From the NCBI RefSeq assembly GCF_900114135.1, contig NZ_FORY01000012.1:1-64000 (forward strand): a stretch of DNA of 64,000 nt. The letters are read 5' to 3'. This DNA is from Celeribacter halophilus (lineage in GTDB: Bacteria > Pseudomonadota > Alphaproteobacteria > Rhodobacterales > Rhodobacteraceae). Of the stretch, positions 7,334-16,194 are shown piece by piece (the first letter of the stretch is position 1; every line of letters starts with the position of its first letter). Both the position numbers and the translations under genes were made by a program. Under the pieces are notes generated by a model. The model ran no database searches, was not told where the DNA came from, and saw only the letters and a program-made list of their open reading frames with translations.

Positions 7334-7379
7334 CTCATAACCTGAAGGTCGTAGGTTCAAATCCTACTCCCGCAACCAA
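7334..7379 (+). repeat. att direct repeat, right copy (tRNA 3' fragment)
   Basis: Identical over 46 bases to 6-51. The sequence to its left does not continue the tRNA (no 5' half of the anticodon stem), so this is a non-functional 3' fragment marking the right boundary of the element. The chromosome resumes to its right, including a weak hairpin plus TTTT (about 7404-7424) that would be the original tRNA terminator. Confidence 0.95.
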
Positions 7380-7660
7380 AAATTCCAATATAATACAACG
7401 TCTTAGCTGCCTCCGGGTGGCTTTTGCCGTTTGGGTGATATGAGGCGGTGCTACGCTGGTGCTAGCTAGAGTGTGTTGAAACCACCCTCAATAGTTTCAA
7501 CACAGGACAAGCATCGTTTTTGTCAATCATTTGTAAACTACGTTCATCGTATCTTGCATTTGGTTGTTGGATGTTTGGCGAACATGACGATGAAAAAGCT
7601 TGATCGAGATAATTTAGCGGTTGCCGCTTCGGGGCACCCAATTGGGTGGAGCGTGGCAAT

Positions 7661-9751
7661 ATGAATTTTCAGGTTTCAAATCTCTTTAAGCCCACCATCC
7701 TGCTTGCTCTGGCATTGATGGTTGTGATCGTCATGATGGTTTTGCCAGTGCCGTCATGGATTTTGGATTTGGGGCTGGCGACCAGTTTTGCGTTGGCGAT
7801 TCTAATTTTCACGGTCACTTTGTTTATCGAGCGCCCGTTGGATTTTTCCGCCTTTCCGACGATTCTGTTGGCGAGTCTGATGTTGCGGCTTTCTTTGAAT
7901 GTGTCTTCCACCAAGCTTATTATTGGTCAGGGGCACACGGGCACATCTGCCGCAGGAAATGTGATCGAAGGTTTCGCCAATTTTGTCATGAGCGGATCGG
8001 TCTTGTTGGGCCTTGTTGTGTTCACCGTGCTTTTGATTGTCAATTTCATGGTGATCACCAAGGGTGCGGGACGTATGGCGGAGGTCGGTGCGCGGTTTGC
8101 TCTGGACGGAATGCCCGGTCGCCAGCTTGCTATTGATGCTGACCTTTCTGCCGGGGCGATCACTCATGAGGAGGCTAAACAAAGGCGTGAACAGGAGTTG
8201 GCGGAAACGACGTTTTTCGGCTCTCTTGACGGTGCATCCAAATTTGTGAAAGGCGACGCAATCGCAGGCCTTTTGATTACGTTGATGAATATCGTGATGG
8301 GGCTGGTGATCGGAGTTGCTGTTCATGATATGCCTTTGGGGCAGGCCTTTGAGACATATGCGATTTTGACTGTCGGAGATGGGCTCGTCAGTCAAATTCC
8401 TTCCGTGATTATCTCGATTGCCGCAGCGTTACTTTTGGCGAAAGGTGGGGCCAGCGGGTCCGCAGACCTTGCCATTTTCCGTCAGCTTGGAAAATATCCG
8501 CCAGCACTCTACACGGTTTCGGTGCTTATGGCGCTTTTCGCTTTTGTTCCTGGACTGCCGTTTGTGCCGTTTATTGGTGGGGCCATTGCTCTTGCAACCA
8601 GTGCCTATTTTGTGGCGCGCAAAAAAGCAGAAGAAGCTATGGAAGCAGCCAAGAAGGAAGCCGCAAAACCTGCCCCTGTGGAAGAGCGTGAGTCTATTGG
8701 TGACATTCTCGACCTTGATGATATTCATGTCGAATTTTCGCCGGATCTTGTCTCGATGGTGTTGGATCCGCAAACGGGGCTTGATGCTCGCATCGCAAAT
8801 ATGCGGAACCACGTGGCAACGGTCTTTGGCGTTATTCTGCCAGAAATCCGCCTGACAGATGATCCCAGCCTTCCTCCGGGAACTTATGTCGTGCGCATTC
8901 AGGGGGTGGAACAAGCCAAGGATCGTTTGCGTACCGACATGGTGCTCGCACTTGTGTCCGGTGATGCGGATATGTTGCCCGTTGGGGAGGATGTTTCCGA
9001 ACCCGTCTATGGTGCGCCCGCGCGCTGGATTGATCCGTCGAAAAAGGAGGACGCGGCCCTCACTGGCTGTACAGTTGTCGAAGCGACGGAAGTGCTGGCC
9101 ACGCATCTCCTTGAAGTCATAAAGCGGAATTTCCCGCGATTGTTGACCATGAAATCCTTGCGGCGATTGCTCGACGAGATGACCAATCTGACGGATAGGT
9201 CCAGAGCTGAAGCCAATCAGAAACTTCTCAATGAGTTGATTCCCGATCGCGTCCCTATGGATTTGTTGTTGTCTGTTCTGCGCCTGTTGCTGGAGGAGCG
9301 TGTTTCGATCCGGAATATGGCTCTGATACTGGAATCCATTTCCGAGGCACGCGGCTCACATGCGACGCCCGAGTCAATTTGTGAGCATGTGCGCCAACGT
9401 CTGGGTTTTCAGTTGATTTCAGAGATCAAGCGCGAGGATGGCACGCTGCCGCTGCTTCAACTGTCGCCGGAATGGGAAGAGCGGTTCATGTCCCATCAAA
9501 TAGACAACGAGCGTGGGCAAACCGATATTGCTCTTCCTCCGGATCAGTTCAACAAGCTTGCCAAAACCATGGCGGACAAGATTGCCAAAGCCGGTGAAAA
9601 TGGCATCTATCCGGGGATTGTCACTTCGACACGCCGCCGCCGGTTTGTTCGGACTGTTTTGTCCGCGCAGGGAATACAAAATCCGGTCTATTCTTTTGAA
9701 GAGATAGGGGCCGACGCCAAGCCGTCACTTGTCGGACTGGTACCGGCATGA
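7661..9751 (+). CDS. flhA: Flagellar export gate protein FlhA
   Basis: A 696-residue type III export gate component. Eight hydrophobic segments fill the first 320 residues, with the FHIPEP-type cytoplasmic loop motif nearby (GAGRMAEVGARFALDGMPGRQLAID, about residues 133-157). A linker and the large C-terminal cytoplasmic domain that docks chaperone-substrate complexes follow. FlhA forms the nonameric ring that drives proton-coupled export of flagellar subunits. Start chosen at ATG 7661, with GGAG at 7648-7651; an in-frame GTG at 7646 lacks a ribosome site. It is the first gene of flhA-fliR-flhB, and its stop overlaps the fliR start (ATGA). Confidence 0.96.
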   Translation: MNFQVSNLFKPTILLALALMVVIVMMVLPVPSWILDLGLATSFALAILIFTVTLFIERPLDFSAFPTILLASLMLRLSLNVSSTKLIIGQGHTGTSAAGNVIEGFANFVMSGSVLLGLVVFTVLLIVNFMVITKGAGRMAEVGARFALDGMPGRQLAIDADLSAGAITHEEAKQRREQELAETTFFGSLDGASKFVKGDAIAGLLITLMNIVMGLVIGVAVHDMPLGQAFETYAILTVGDGLVSQIPSVIISIAAALLLAKGGASGSADLAIFRQLGKYPPALYTVSVLMALFAFVPGLPFVPFIGGAIALATSAYFVARKKAEEAMEAAKKEAAKPAPVEERESIGDILDLDDIHVEFSPDLVSMVLDPQTGLDARIANMRNHVATVFGVILPEIRLTDDPSLPPGTYVVRIQGVEQAKDRLRTDMVLALVSGDADMLPVGEDVSEPVYGAPARWIDPSKKEDAALTGCTVVEATEVLATHLLEVIKRNFPRLLTMKSLRRLLDEMTNLTDRSRAEANQKLLNELIPDRVPMDLLLSVLRLLLEERVSIRNMALILESISEARGSHATPESICEHVRQRLGFQLISEIKREDGTLPLLQLSPEWEERFMSHQIDNERGQTDIALPPDQFNKLAKTMADKIAKAGENGIYPGIVTSTRRRRFVRTVLSAQGIQNPVYSFEEIGADAKPSLVGLVPA

Positions 9752-10524
9752 CGCAGGGCCTTGCAGAGCTATTGGCGTTCAGTCAGTCGGGTATCACGGA
9801 GGCGTTTCTTGTCTTTCTTCGTGTCGGCGCAGTGATGGCTGTCCTGCCTGTCTTCGGGGAAAGGTCCATTCCCGAACGGGTGCGACTCGTTCTGGCAATA
9901 GCTTTTACCGCAGTTGTGTTTCCCGCCGTAGCGATTGAGGTGCAAGGCTTGGCGGCGACATCGCAGGGCCTCATGCGAGGGGTGGCGACGGAGGTCATGG
10001 CCGGACTTGTGCTCGGTCTGGCTCTGCGGCTTTTCGTGATGGTTCTGCAAATTGCCGGCTCTATGGTGGCCCAGTCCACATCGCTGTCCCAGATTTTTGG
10101 AGGTGGGGCTGTCGATGCGCAACCGGCTATCGGTCATTTGTTTTTGGTCGCTGGGTTGGCGCTTGCCGTCATGCTTGGATTGCACGTCCGTGTGGCCGAA
10201 CTCTTGATCCTTTCCTATCAATTTTTTCCCGCAGGGATGTACTTGCCCAAAGAAGACGTTTTGACATGGGGTGTTAACCATATTGCCAAAGCATTTGCCC
10301 TGTCGTTCAGCTTGTCGGCTCCGTTTCTCATTGCATCGCTTGTTTACAACGTCGCACTCGGCGTCATTAACCGTGCAATGCCATCGCTCATGGTGGCGTT
10401 CGTTGGGGCGCCTGCGATCAGTTTGGGAGGGCTGCTTTTGCTCTTTGTGTCGGCGCCGATCCTGTTGGAGCTATGGCAGACGGGCTTTGCTGAATTGCTC
10501 TTAAACCCGTTTCAGGTGCGCTGA
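9748..10524 (+). CDS. fliR: Flagellar export gate protein FliR
   Basis: A 258-residue integral membrane protein with six hydrophobic segments and family features such as FLRVGAVMAVLPVFGERSIPERVRL near the N-terminus and an Ala/Leu-rich C-terminal pair of helices. With FliP and FliQ it builds the helical export gate at the centre of the basal body. It overlaps flhA by four bases (ATGA), and its stop overlaps the flhB start by one base (TGATG), so the three are translationally coupled. Confidence 0.95.
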   Translation: MTQGLAELLAFSQSGITEAFLVFLRVGAVMAVLPVFGERSIPERVRLVLAIAFTAVVFPAVAIEVQGLAATSQGLMRGVATEVMAGLVLGLALRLFVMVLQIAGSMVAQSTSLSQIFGGGAVDAQPAIGHLFLVAGLALAVMLGLHVRVAELLILSYQFFPAGMYLPKEDVLTWGVNHIAKAFALSFSLSAPFLIASLVYNVALGVINRAMPSLMVAFVGAPAISLGGLLLLFVSAPILLELWQTGFAELLLNPFQVR

Positions 10525-11615
10525 TGGCTGGTGGTGACGACGAGGGTGACAAGCAATATGAGCCGTCACAAAAGCGTCTGGATGATGCGCGGAAAAAGGG
10601 TGAAATTCCTCGATCCAATGATCTGACAACGACGGCCGCCTATTTTGGATTTGTCGCAACGGCCATGACTCTGGGGGCAGCAAGTTTCCAAAAGATTGGG
10701 ACAGCGCTTCAATCCTTGCTTGGGAACGCGGACCTCTATGCGCAGGATTGGCTTGAGGGGGCGGGAAAACCTTGGACCATGGGGCTGATGCAGGAGATCG
10801 GTGCGGGTCTTGTACCGTGGTTCGCCCTGCCTGCGCTTATGGCGATTGCAGTGGTCTTCGCAACAAAATCCATGCTTTTTTCTCCAAGCAAGATCGAGCC
10901 CAAACTGTCCAAAATCTCTCCGATTTCGAATGCGAAAAACAAATTTGGCCGTTCCGGTTTATTCGAGTTCGCTAAAAGTTTTTTTAAACTCTCAATATAT
11001 TCGACTGTTCTAGGTATTTTCCTCTACTCGAAGCTCCCGCTGATAGTGTCCACTATGTCTTTGAGCCCTGGTATTGTCGCGGCGACATTGGCGGAGCTGG
11101 TCGTGGGCTTCATGGTGATCGTTTTGATGATCTCACTGATGATCGGGGGAGTGGATTATCTTTTCCAGTATAACGAACATATGCGCAAACACCGCATGTC
11201 TCGCAAAGAAATGACCGACGAGGCAAAGGAACAGGAGGGCGACCCTCATTTCAAACAGAGGCGGAAGCAAAAAGGGTTCGATATCGTCATGAACCAGATG
11301 CTTGCCGAAGTGCCGAAAGCCGATGTGGTTGTTGTGAACCCCACCCATTATGCGGTGGCGTTGAAATGGGACCGCATGGCAGGAGGGGCGCCGGTGTGTG
11401 TGGCGAAAGGTGTCGATGAGATCGCCGGGCGTATTCGTGAAGCAGCGAATGAAAACGGTGTTCCAATTCATCGCGACCCGTCAACAGCCAGAGCTCTATA
11501 TGCCACCGTGGATCTGGGGGAGCAGATTTTGCCCGAACACTACCGTGCTGTCGCGGCTTCGATCCGCTTCGCCGAGAAAATGCGTAAGAAAATGAAAACC
11601 CAATTCGGACAATGA
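10524..11615 (+). CDS. flhB: Flagellar export specificity switch FlhB
   Basis: A 363-residue protein with the conserved N-terminus EPSQKRLDDARKKGEIPRS, four membrane segments to about residue 212, and a cytoplasmic domain carrying the self-cleavage motif NPTH at residues 272-275. Autocleavage there switches export from rod/hook to filament substrates. The last residues are basic (KMRKKMKTQ). It is coupled to fliR upstream, and its stop overlaps the next start (ATGA at 11612). Confidence 0.97.
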   Translation: MAGGDDEGDKQYEPSQKRLDDARKKGEIPRSNDLTTTAAYFGFVATAMTLGAASFQKIGTALQSLLGNADLYAQDWLEGAGKPWTMGLMQEIGAGLVPWFALPALMAIAVVFATKSMLFSPSKIEPKLSKISPISNAKNKFGRSGLFEFAKSFFKLSIYSTVLGIFLYSKLPLIVSTMSLSPGIVAATLAELVVGFMVIVLMISLMIGGVDYLFQYNEHMRKHRMSRKEMTDEAKEQEGDPHFKQRRKQKGFDIVMNQMLAEVPKADVVVVNPTHYAVALKWDRMAGGAPVCVAKGVDEIAGRIREAANENGVPIHRDPSTARALYATVDLGEQILPEHYRAVAASIRFAEKMRKKMKTQFGQ

Positions 11616-11983
11616 CAATGAAGAAGTTGAAAGATCTGAGACGATTGAAGGACGTCGCCGAGTTGTCTCTCAATGTAGAGCTTTCGACGCTTTCCGAGAT
11701 AAAGCGTGAAGAGAAAAACCTGCGTGCGCGTTGGGATTTGATAGAAGAAAGCTGGAAACAACGTGCGGCGGATATAGGCGCGGCAAAGGAGTTTGATGTC
11801 GCTCGGGCGATGGGCGTTGATGGGGCCTGGGACAAATGGGTGGCCCAACAGAAACCTCAGATCATGCTGGAACTTGCGCAGATATCCGAGAAGCGCGAGG
11901 TGCAGTTGGAAAAGACGCGAAAAGCTTTCGGGCAAAAAGATGCGCTTGGCCAATTGACCGAGCGCATCAAGAAACGGCGTTAA
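11612..11983 (+). CDS. Small coiled-coil protein, probable flagellar accessory (FliJ-like)
   Basis: A 123-residue, highly charged, almost entirely helical protein (KKLKDLRRLKDVAELSLNVE at the start, a basic end KKRR) with no membrane segment. Its coupling to flhB and its coiled-coil composition fit an export-chaperone or FliJ-like stalk role; sequence alone does not prove this. No fliH or fliJ is otherwise seen near fliI in this window. It converges on fliL, with only five bases between the stops. Confidence 0.6.
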   Translation: MTMKKLKDLRRLKDVAELSLNVELSTLSEIKREEKNLRARWDLIEESWKQRAADIGAAKEFDVARAMGVDGAWDKWVAQQKPQIMLELAQISEKREVQLEKTRKAFGQKDALGQLTERIKKRR

Positions 11984-11988
11984 ATCCT

Positions 11989-12498
11989 TCAATCAAAGTC
12001 CTGACGAACGATATCGAGCAGCAGGACATCGTTAACGTCGGGGCCGAGGGTTTTGTGTGCGACCTCCAGAAGCGCGCGGCGCAAGGCTGTCATCGAACTG
12101 CTTGACGTGAAATTTCCCTGAAACCCGCCGGTATTGGCATGATCAAAGAGGACTTGCAGGAAAGCATCGCGCAGTTTGGGCTCGCGGGCATAGATGCTCT
12201 CACGCAGCCCCTGTTTTGTTTCAAGGCTAAGCGTCAAAACGACCATTGAGGCAACGCGGCCTTCCTCAAGATTGGGGATTACGAACTGGTTGTTCAACTT
12301 CACATATTCGAAGGCAGGGTTCGTCCCTTCCACAGATGTCTCTTGGTTGTGATGGGCATGGGTTGCATCACTCTCCCCTTCCTCATTGGAGGTGTCGATT
12401 TCAATCATCTCGGGGTGTGGTCGAAAGAGCAATCCGGCACCGAGACCAGAAATCAAGCCAAACAGGGCCAATACTACGGGCAAAAGTTTTCGAAACAT
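11989..12498 (-). CDS. fliL: Flagellar basal body-associated protein FliL-like
   Basis: 169 residues: one N-terminal membrane anchor (about 5-27, LLPVVLALFGLISGLGAGLLF), an acidic and His-containing linker, and a FliL-type periplasmic domain ending LLLDIVRQDFD. FliL surrounds the stators and supports torque under load. It is the last gene of the leftward basal-body operon, 11 bases after flgH. The family is divergent in this group, hence slightly reduced certainty. Confidence 0.8.
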   Translation of the reverse strand: MFRKLLPVVLALFGLISGLGAGLLFRPHPEMIEIDTSNEEGESDATHAHHNQETSVEGTNPAFEYVKLNNQFVIPNLEEGRVASMVVLTLSLETKQGLRESIYAREPKLRDAFLQVLFDHANTGGFQGNFTSSSSMTALRRALLEVAHKTLGPDVNDVLLLDIVRQDFD

Positions 12499-12509
12499 GA
12501 GGCCCTCCG

Positions 12510-13235
12510 TCAGAATGGCAACACGATATCAGCAATTTTCTGGCCGTATCGCGGTTGCTGCACCTGTGTGAGTTGACCGCGACCACCGTAAGAAATGCGG
12601 GCCGAGGCGATTTTGTCATAGGTGATTTCATTCTGACGCGAGATGTCTTCTGGGCGCACATAGCCTTCGACCAGAAGTTCGCGAATTTCATAGTTGACCC
12701 GCACCTCCTGTGACCCCTGAATATGTAGAACGCCATTGGGTAGAACGTCGACAATCGTGGCCGCGACCATCAGTTCGAGTTGTTCGTTGCGCTTGATGCT
12801 CCCGTCTCCAGACGAGGCGGAGTTCGAGTTGGTGTTGACCGCAGACCCCATAGTTGCGCCCTCGGGGAGGACTTCGTTTATCCGTTCCGGAATGCCGAAC
12901 AGTGAGGACAACCCCATGGTCTCGGACCCGGAGCGGCTGCGATCGGATGAGTTCGACATCTCGGCACTATCGTCAATTTCAATAACGACGGTCAGAATGT
13001 CTCCGCGTTCAATGGCCCTGCGGTCGCCGAGAAGAGACTGGCGTGATGAGGTCCAGAGAGAGGCGCTATCCGCGGGGATGTGTTTCTCACCCCGCTCAGG
13101 CAGAGAGGGATTGCGCATGGCAGAGGTTTCGGAGGAACTGGCCACAGGGGTGAATTCAGGAAGGCGTCCGACCTCTTCCAGATCCGAGCAGGCACCAAGG
13201 GCGAGAAATGCAGGAATAATGAATTGAATACGCAT
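12510..13235 (-). CDS. flgH: Flagellar L-ring lipoprotein FlgH
   Basis: A 241-residue outer-membrane ring protein. The signal ends in lipobox LGAC (Cys16). Typical motifs follow: SLWTSSRQSLLGDRRAIERGDILTVVIEIDDSAEMSN, and near the end NGVLHIQGSQEVRVNYE, VRPEDISRQNEI and a closing YGGRGQLTQVQQPRYGQ. FlgH forms the L ring, the bushing of the rod in the outer membrane. It sits between flgA and fliL. Confidence 0.95.
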   Translation of the reverse strand: MRIQFIIPAFLALGACSDLEEVGRLPEFTPVASSSETSAMRNPSLPERGEKHIPADSASLWTSSRQSLLGDRRAIERGDILTVVIEIDDSAEMSNSSDRSRSGSETMGLSSLFGIPERINEVLPEGATMGSAVNTNSNSASSGDGSIKRNEQLELMVAATIVDVLPNGVLHIQGSQEVRVNYEIRELLVEGYVRPEDISRQNEITYDKIASARISYGGRGQLTQVQQPRYGQKIADIVLPF

Positions 13236-13249
13236 GGGAAAATCCTGTT

Positions 13250-13684
13250 CTAATGAGAGGGCGTCCCGCCGACATGAATGGCCCCATCCGGTGCGACGAC
13301 GCCAGAAACGGTCGTTCGTGACGAGAGATTCATCACCCGAACAAAGTCACCAGCGGCGGCACGGTCCAAAGCCCGTCCTTCGGCGGTGATGGAAAGGCCC
13401 CTTTGACTGTAAACAAGTGGTACGATCTGATTGCGTGCGATGATGGCAGCAGGGCCGATGTCAGAACGGGATATGGGACGGCCCGCGTAGAGCATCACAC
13501 GCGCCTCAAGTCCGATGGCGTCGTCGATTGCCGTGATCGCGCCGGGGTGGTCGCCTTTTACAACTGCGAGATCGCCAGCTGTTAAAAGCGTTTGTGCGCG
13601 TATGGCGCGCGTGGCGACTACGGTATCGGCGCTCGCCGGATATGCGACCCATAGAGCGATGATCATGAAGAGGTGTTTTGTCAT
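13250..13684 (-). CDS. flgA: P-ring assembly chaperone FlgA (short form)
   Basis: A 144-residue secreted protein with an N-terminal signal (MTKHLFMIIALWVAYPASA) and a single SAF/ChapFlgA domain (ATRAIRAQTLLTAGDLAVV to SRTTVSGVVAPDGAIHV). It is shorter than enterobacterial FlgA, which carries an extra N-terminal domain; the short form is common in alphaproteobacteria. It helps P-ring subunits assemble in the periplasm. Its start overlaps the flgG stop by four bases. Confidence 0.88.
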   Translation of the reverse strand: MTKHLFMIIALWVAYPASADTVVATRAIRAQTLLTAGDLAVVKGDHPGAITAIDDAIGLEARVMLYAGRPISRSDIGPAAIIARNQIVPLVYSQRGLSITAEGRALDRAAAGDFVRVMNLSSRTTVSGVVAPDGAIHVGGTPSH

Positions 13685-14466
13685 CGGATTTGCGTGGTTG
13701 CGGAAAGCATTTGGTCGGCAGCGGTGATCACTTTGGCATTCAATTCATAGCCGCGTTGAGCTTCGATCAGCTCGGTCACTTCGCGCACGGCATCAACGGA
13801 ACTGTCTTCCAGATAGCCTTGCCGCAACGTACCAAGCCCGTCGACGCCGGGGGTGGAGATATTGGCCGGACCAGAGGCTTCGGTCTCGAGAAAGAGGTTG
13901 GAGCCGATGGCCTCAAGCCCCTTGGCATTCGAGAAACCGGCGAGTGTGAACTGCCCCAAAAGTTCGGCGGCGACGGTATCCTCGAAATAGGCGTAAACCT
14001 CGCCATCTGCATTGATGGAGATTGAAAGTGCGTCATCCGGAATGGTGATGTCGGGCACGACGGCATAGCCTTCGGAGGTCACGATCAGTCCATCGGCGGA
14101 GCGTTTAAGCCCGCCGTCTCTGGTATAGGCCGACTCGCCAGATGGTAGCGTGACTTCAAGGTAGCCAAGCCCTTCAATAGCGATATCGAGATCACCCCCA
14201 GTCGCAGACAAAGGCCCTTGTGCCAGTTCGATATTCACAGATGAGGGGCGAACCCCGAGCCCGAGTTGAACGCCCGTTGGCAAGACCGTGCCATCGGAGG
14301 AGTTGATGGTGCCGGGGCGGGCCATTTGTTGGTAATGCAGATCGGCAAATTCGGCGCGGCGGGCGTTGTAGCCGGTGGTGTTCATGTTCGCGAGGTTCTG
14401 CGAAATGGTCTCCACCCGCATTTGCTGGGCACTCATGCCTGTGGCTGCAATTTTGAGAGCGCGCAT
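13681..14466 (-). CDS. flgG: Flagellar distal rod protein FlgG
   Basis: 261 residues with the classic rod/hook N-terminus (MRALKIAATGMSAQQMRVETISQNLANMNTTGYNARRAEF) and C-terminus (LTELIEAQRGYELNAKVITAADQMLSATTQIR), both of which form the coiled-coil core. The full length and these motifs match FlgG rather than FlgF. It is exported by the flagellar type III system and lies between flgF and flgA. Confidence 0.96.
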   Translation of the reverse strand: MRALKIAATGMSAQQMRVETISQNLANMNTTGYNARRAEFADLHYQQMARPGTINSSDGTVLPTGVQLGLGVRPSSVNIELAQGPLSATGGDLDIAIEGLGYLEVTLPSGESAYTRDGGLKRSADGLIVTSEGYAVVPDITIPDDALSISINADGEVYAYFEDTVAAELLGQFTLAGFSNAKGLEAIGSNLFLETEASGPANISTPGVDGLGTLRQGYLEDSSVDAVREVTELIEAQRGYELNAKVITAADQMLSATTQIR

Positions 14467-14480
14467 GTCAAACTCCTTTC

Positions 14481-15197
14481 TTAACGGCCAAGTGTCGAGA
14501 TGACGGATTTGATCCGTTCATCTTCTTGCTCGGCGAATTTCTGGCTCAGCGTGTAGGCGTGTTGGACCTCGATCATTCGGGCAACTTCGGTAATCGCGTT
14601 GACGTTCGAATTTTCCACATATCCCTGCAAAATCACGGCGTCTTCCTGAGGCACGATTGCGCCATCAGTGTAAAACCGGACGCCGTCATTGCGGGTCAGA
14701 GTGGTTGGGTCTTCGGGCATATAAAGGCCGATCTGTGACAAGGGCTGACCATCGGCGGATAGCGTTCCGTCGGAGGCGACAGAGACAGTCTTTGCATCCG
14801 GCGGGATGAAGATCGGTGCGCCTCCATTATCCAGAAGTTGATACCCGTCATGGGTGGTTAACTCGCCTTGCTGGTTCGTGGTGAACGCACCGTTTCGTGT
14901 CAATGCCTGCCCGTCGGGCATTTGGATCAGGAAAAATCCGTCTCCCTCAATGGCGAGATCATATGTCCCGCCGGTGAGGGTGAGTGGCCCCTGTGCATCA
15001 TTGGTGAGACGCACATTGGCATTTGCCATCGAGAGGCTGTCCTCCCCTTGCCCGAGCGCATTGATGTGCTCGGAAAACAACAGACCTTCTTTGCGGAAAC
15101 CTGTTGTGGAGAGGTTGGCGATGTTATTCGCAATGGCCTGTAGCTCGCGTTTGAGACCGGCCATGCGTGTAAGTGTTGTATAACCTGCGCTGTCCAT
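14481..15197 (-). CDS. flgF: Flagellar proximal rod protein FlgF
   Basis: 238 residues starting MDSAGYTTLTRMAGLKRELQ with ANNIANLSTTGFRKEGLLF, and ending VARMIEVQHAYTLSQKF. Start taken at ATG 15197, which overlaps the fliQ stop by one base (TAATG). A longer in-frame start would run back through fliQ and give a non-family N-terminus. FlgF forms part of the proximal rod. Confidence 0.94.
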   Translation of the reverse strand: MDSAGYTTLTRMAGLKRELQAIANNIANLSTTGFRKEGLLFSEHINALGQGEDSLSMANANVRLTNDAQGPLTLTGGTYDLAIEGDGFFLIQMPDGQALTRNGAFTTNQQGELTTHDGYQLLDNGGAPIFIPPDAKTVSVASDGTLSADGQPLSQIGLYMPEDPTTLTRNDGVRFYTDGAIVPQEDAVILQGYVENSNVNAITEVARMIEVQHAYTLSQKFAEQEDERIKSVISTLGR

Positions 15198-15463
15198 TAA
15201 AGACCTCCGATCATGGGAATGATGCGGTGTTGGAAAAAACTGGTCAGGGTTTCGGTCATGAAGCCCATCGACATCCAGAAGACGACCAGAATTGCCATCA
15301 GTTTCGGCACGAAAGTGAGGGTCATTTCCTGAATACTTGTCAGGGCTTGAAACAGACCGACCACGACGCCCGCGACCAAGGCGATGACAAGGATGGGCGT
15401 GGAAATCATCGTTGCGATCCAAAGCGCTTGACGGAGCGTGTCGTAAAAGACCAGTTCATCCAT
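15197..15463 (-). CDS. fliQ: Flagellar export gate protein FliQ
   Basis: 88 residues with two long hydrophobic helices (about 14-40 and 52-75), the motif ALTSIQEMTLTFVPK between them, and an N-terminus MDELVFYDTLRQALW typical of FliQ. It forms the export gate with FliP and FliR. It sits inside the rod-gene operon, coupled to flgF by a one-base overlap and three bases from fliE. Confidence 0.95.
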   Translation of the reverse strand: MDELVFYDTLRQALWIATMISTPILVIALVAGVVVGLFQALTSIQEMTLTFVPKLMAILVVFWMSMGFMTETLTSFFQHRIIPMIGGL

Positions 15464-15466
15464 GGG

Positions 15467-15763
15467 TTAGACCGGCATCCGAAGGATTTCCTGATAAGCC
15501 TCGACAACCTTGTCACGCACGGTAACGGCGGCTTCGATGGCCAATTCGGTTTGAGCCAGCGCCTGCACCAGTGCCTGACTGTCGGCTTTTCCGGACATGG
15601 CCGCTTTTGCGACTTCTTCGCCTTGTGTCAAAGTCTGTGCAAAGCTTTCTGTGGCCTTTTGGAATGCATTGGGGCCTGTTTGTTCCGCTTCTTGGGGGAT
15701 GGCCGCCGTTGCAGGGCGGGTTTTGGCATAGCCGAGAGCGGCAAATGTAGATCGAATATCCAT
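15467..15763 (-). CDS. fliE: Hook-basal body protein FliE
   Basis: 98 residues, with a polar N-terminal third and a conserved helical C-terminus (LVQALAQTELAIEAAVTVRDKVVEAYQEILRMPV). FliE joins the MS ring to the proximal rod and is the first rod substrate exported. Its place beside flgC/flgB is the standard order. Confidence 0.94.
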   Translation of the reverse strand: MDIRSTFAALGYAKTRPATAAIPQEAEQTGPNAFQKATESFAQTLTQGEEVAKAAMSGKADSQALVQALAQTELAIEAAVTVRDKVVEAYQEILRMPV

Positions 15764-15789
15764 TCTGGTCTCCTGTGTTATGCGCGGTT

Positions 15790-16182
15790 TTACCGACGCA
15801 GAAGGTCAAGTAGTGATGAGGACATTTGGCGGGCCTGATCGAACACCTTGAGGTTCGCCTCGTAGCTACGTTGCGCTTCGCGGGCATCAGCGATTTCGAT
15901 CATGAGTTCGACATTGGAGCTGTCATAAAACCCGTCATCTCCGGCCAGTGGATGGCCCGGATCATAGACTTCCTTGAGTGGGGATTGATCGAGTTCCACC
16001 GGTCCTGTTGTCACCGCACCGGTTTTGCGGCCTTGCTCGGTAACTTCCTCGAAAGAAACGGTTTTGCGGTGATAACCGGGTGTATCCGCATTGGCGATGT
16101 TTTCGGATACATGGCGCAATCGGTTGGCCTGTGCCTGCATCCCCGAAGCGGACAGGTCGAGAATATTTTGCAAATCAGACAT
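15790..16182 (-). CDS. flgC: Flagellar proximal rod protein FlgC
   Basis: 130 residues: N-terminal LDLSASGMQAQANRLRHVSENIANADTPGYHRKTV and C-terminal VELMIEIADAREAQRSYEANLKVFDQARQMSSSLLDLLRR are the family's rod motifs. It is exported and assembled between FlgB and FlgF, and lies 12 bases downstream of flgB. Confidence 0.95.
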   Translation of the reverse strand: MSDLQNILDLSASGMQAQANRLRHVSENIANADTPGYHRKTVSFEEVTEQGRKTGAVTTGPVELDQSPLKEVYDPGHPLAGDDGFYDSSNVELMIEIADAREAQRSYEANLKVFDQARQMSSSLLDLLRR

Positions 16183-16194
16183 TCGTATCCCTCC

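Larger units (their letters stand above)
6..7379. mobile_element. Integrated satellite-like element in tRNA-fMet
   Basis: The element runs between the two 46-bp repeats, about 7.3 kb. Its modules from the right end are a tyrosine integrase, a small membrane protein, a 239-residue protein with a helix-turn-helix-like C-terminus, an AlpA-like protein, a 77-residue protein, a replication initiator, and cargo on the far side (two-gene cassette, lipoprotein). The cargo part (about 200-2680) is clearly more AT-rich than the flanking chromosome. No capsid, terminase, relaxase or type IV secretion gene is present. It therefore looks like a phage-satellite-type or small replicating integrative element; that classification is inference. 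Confidence 0.88.
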
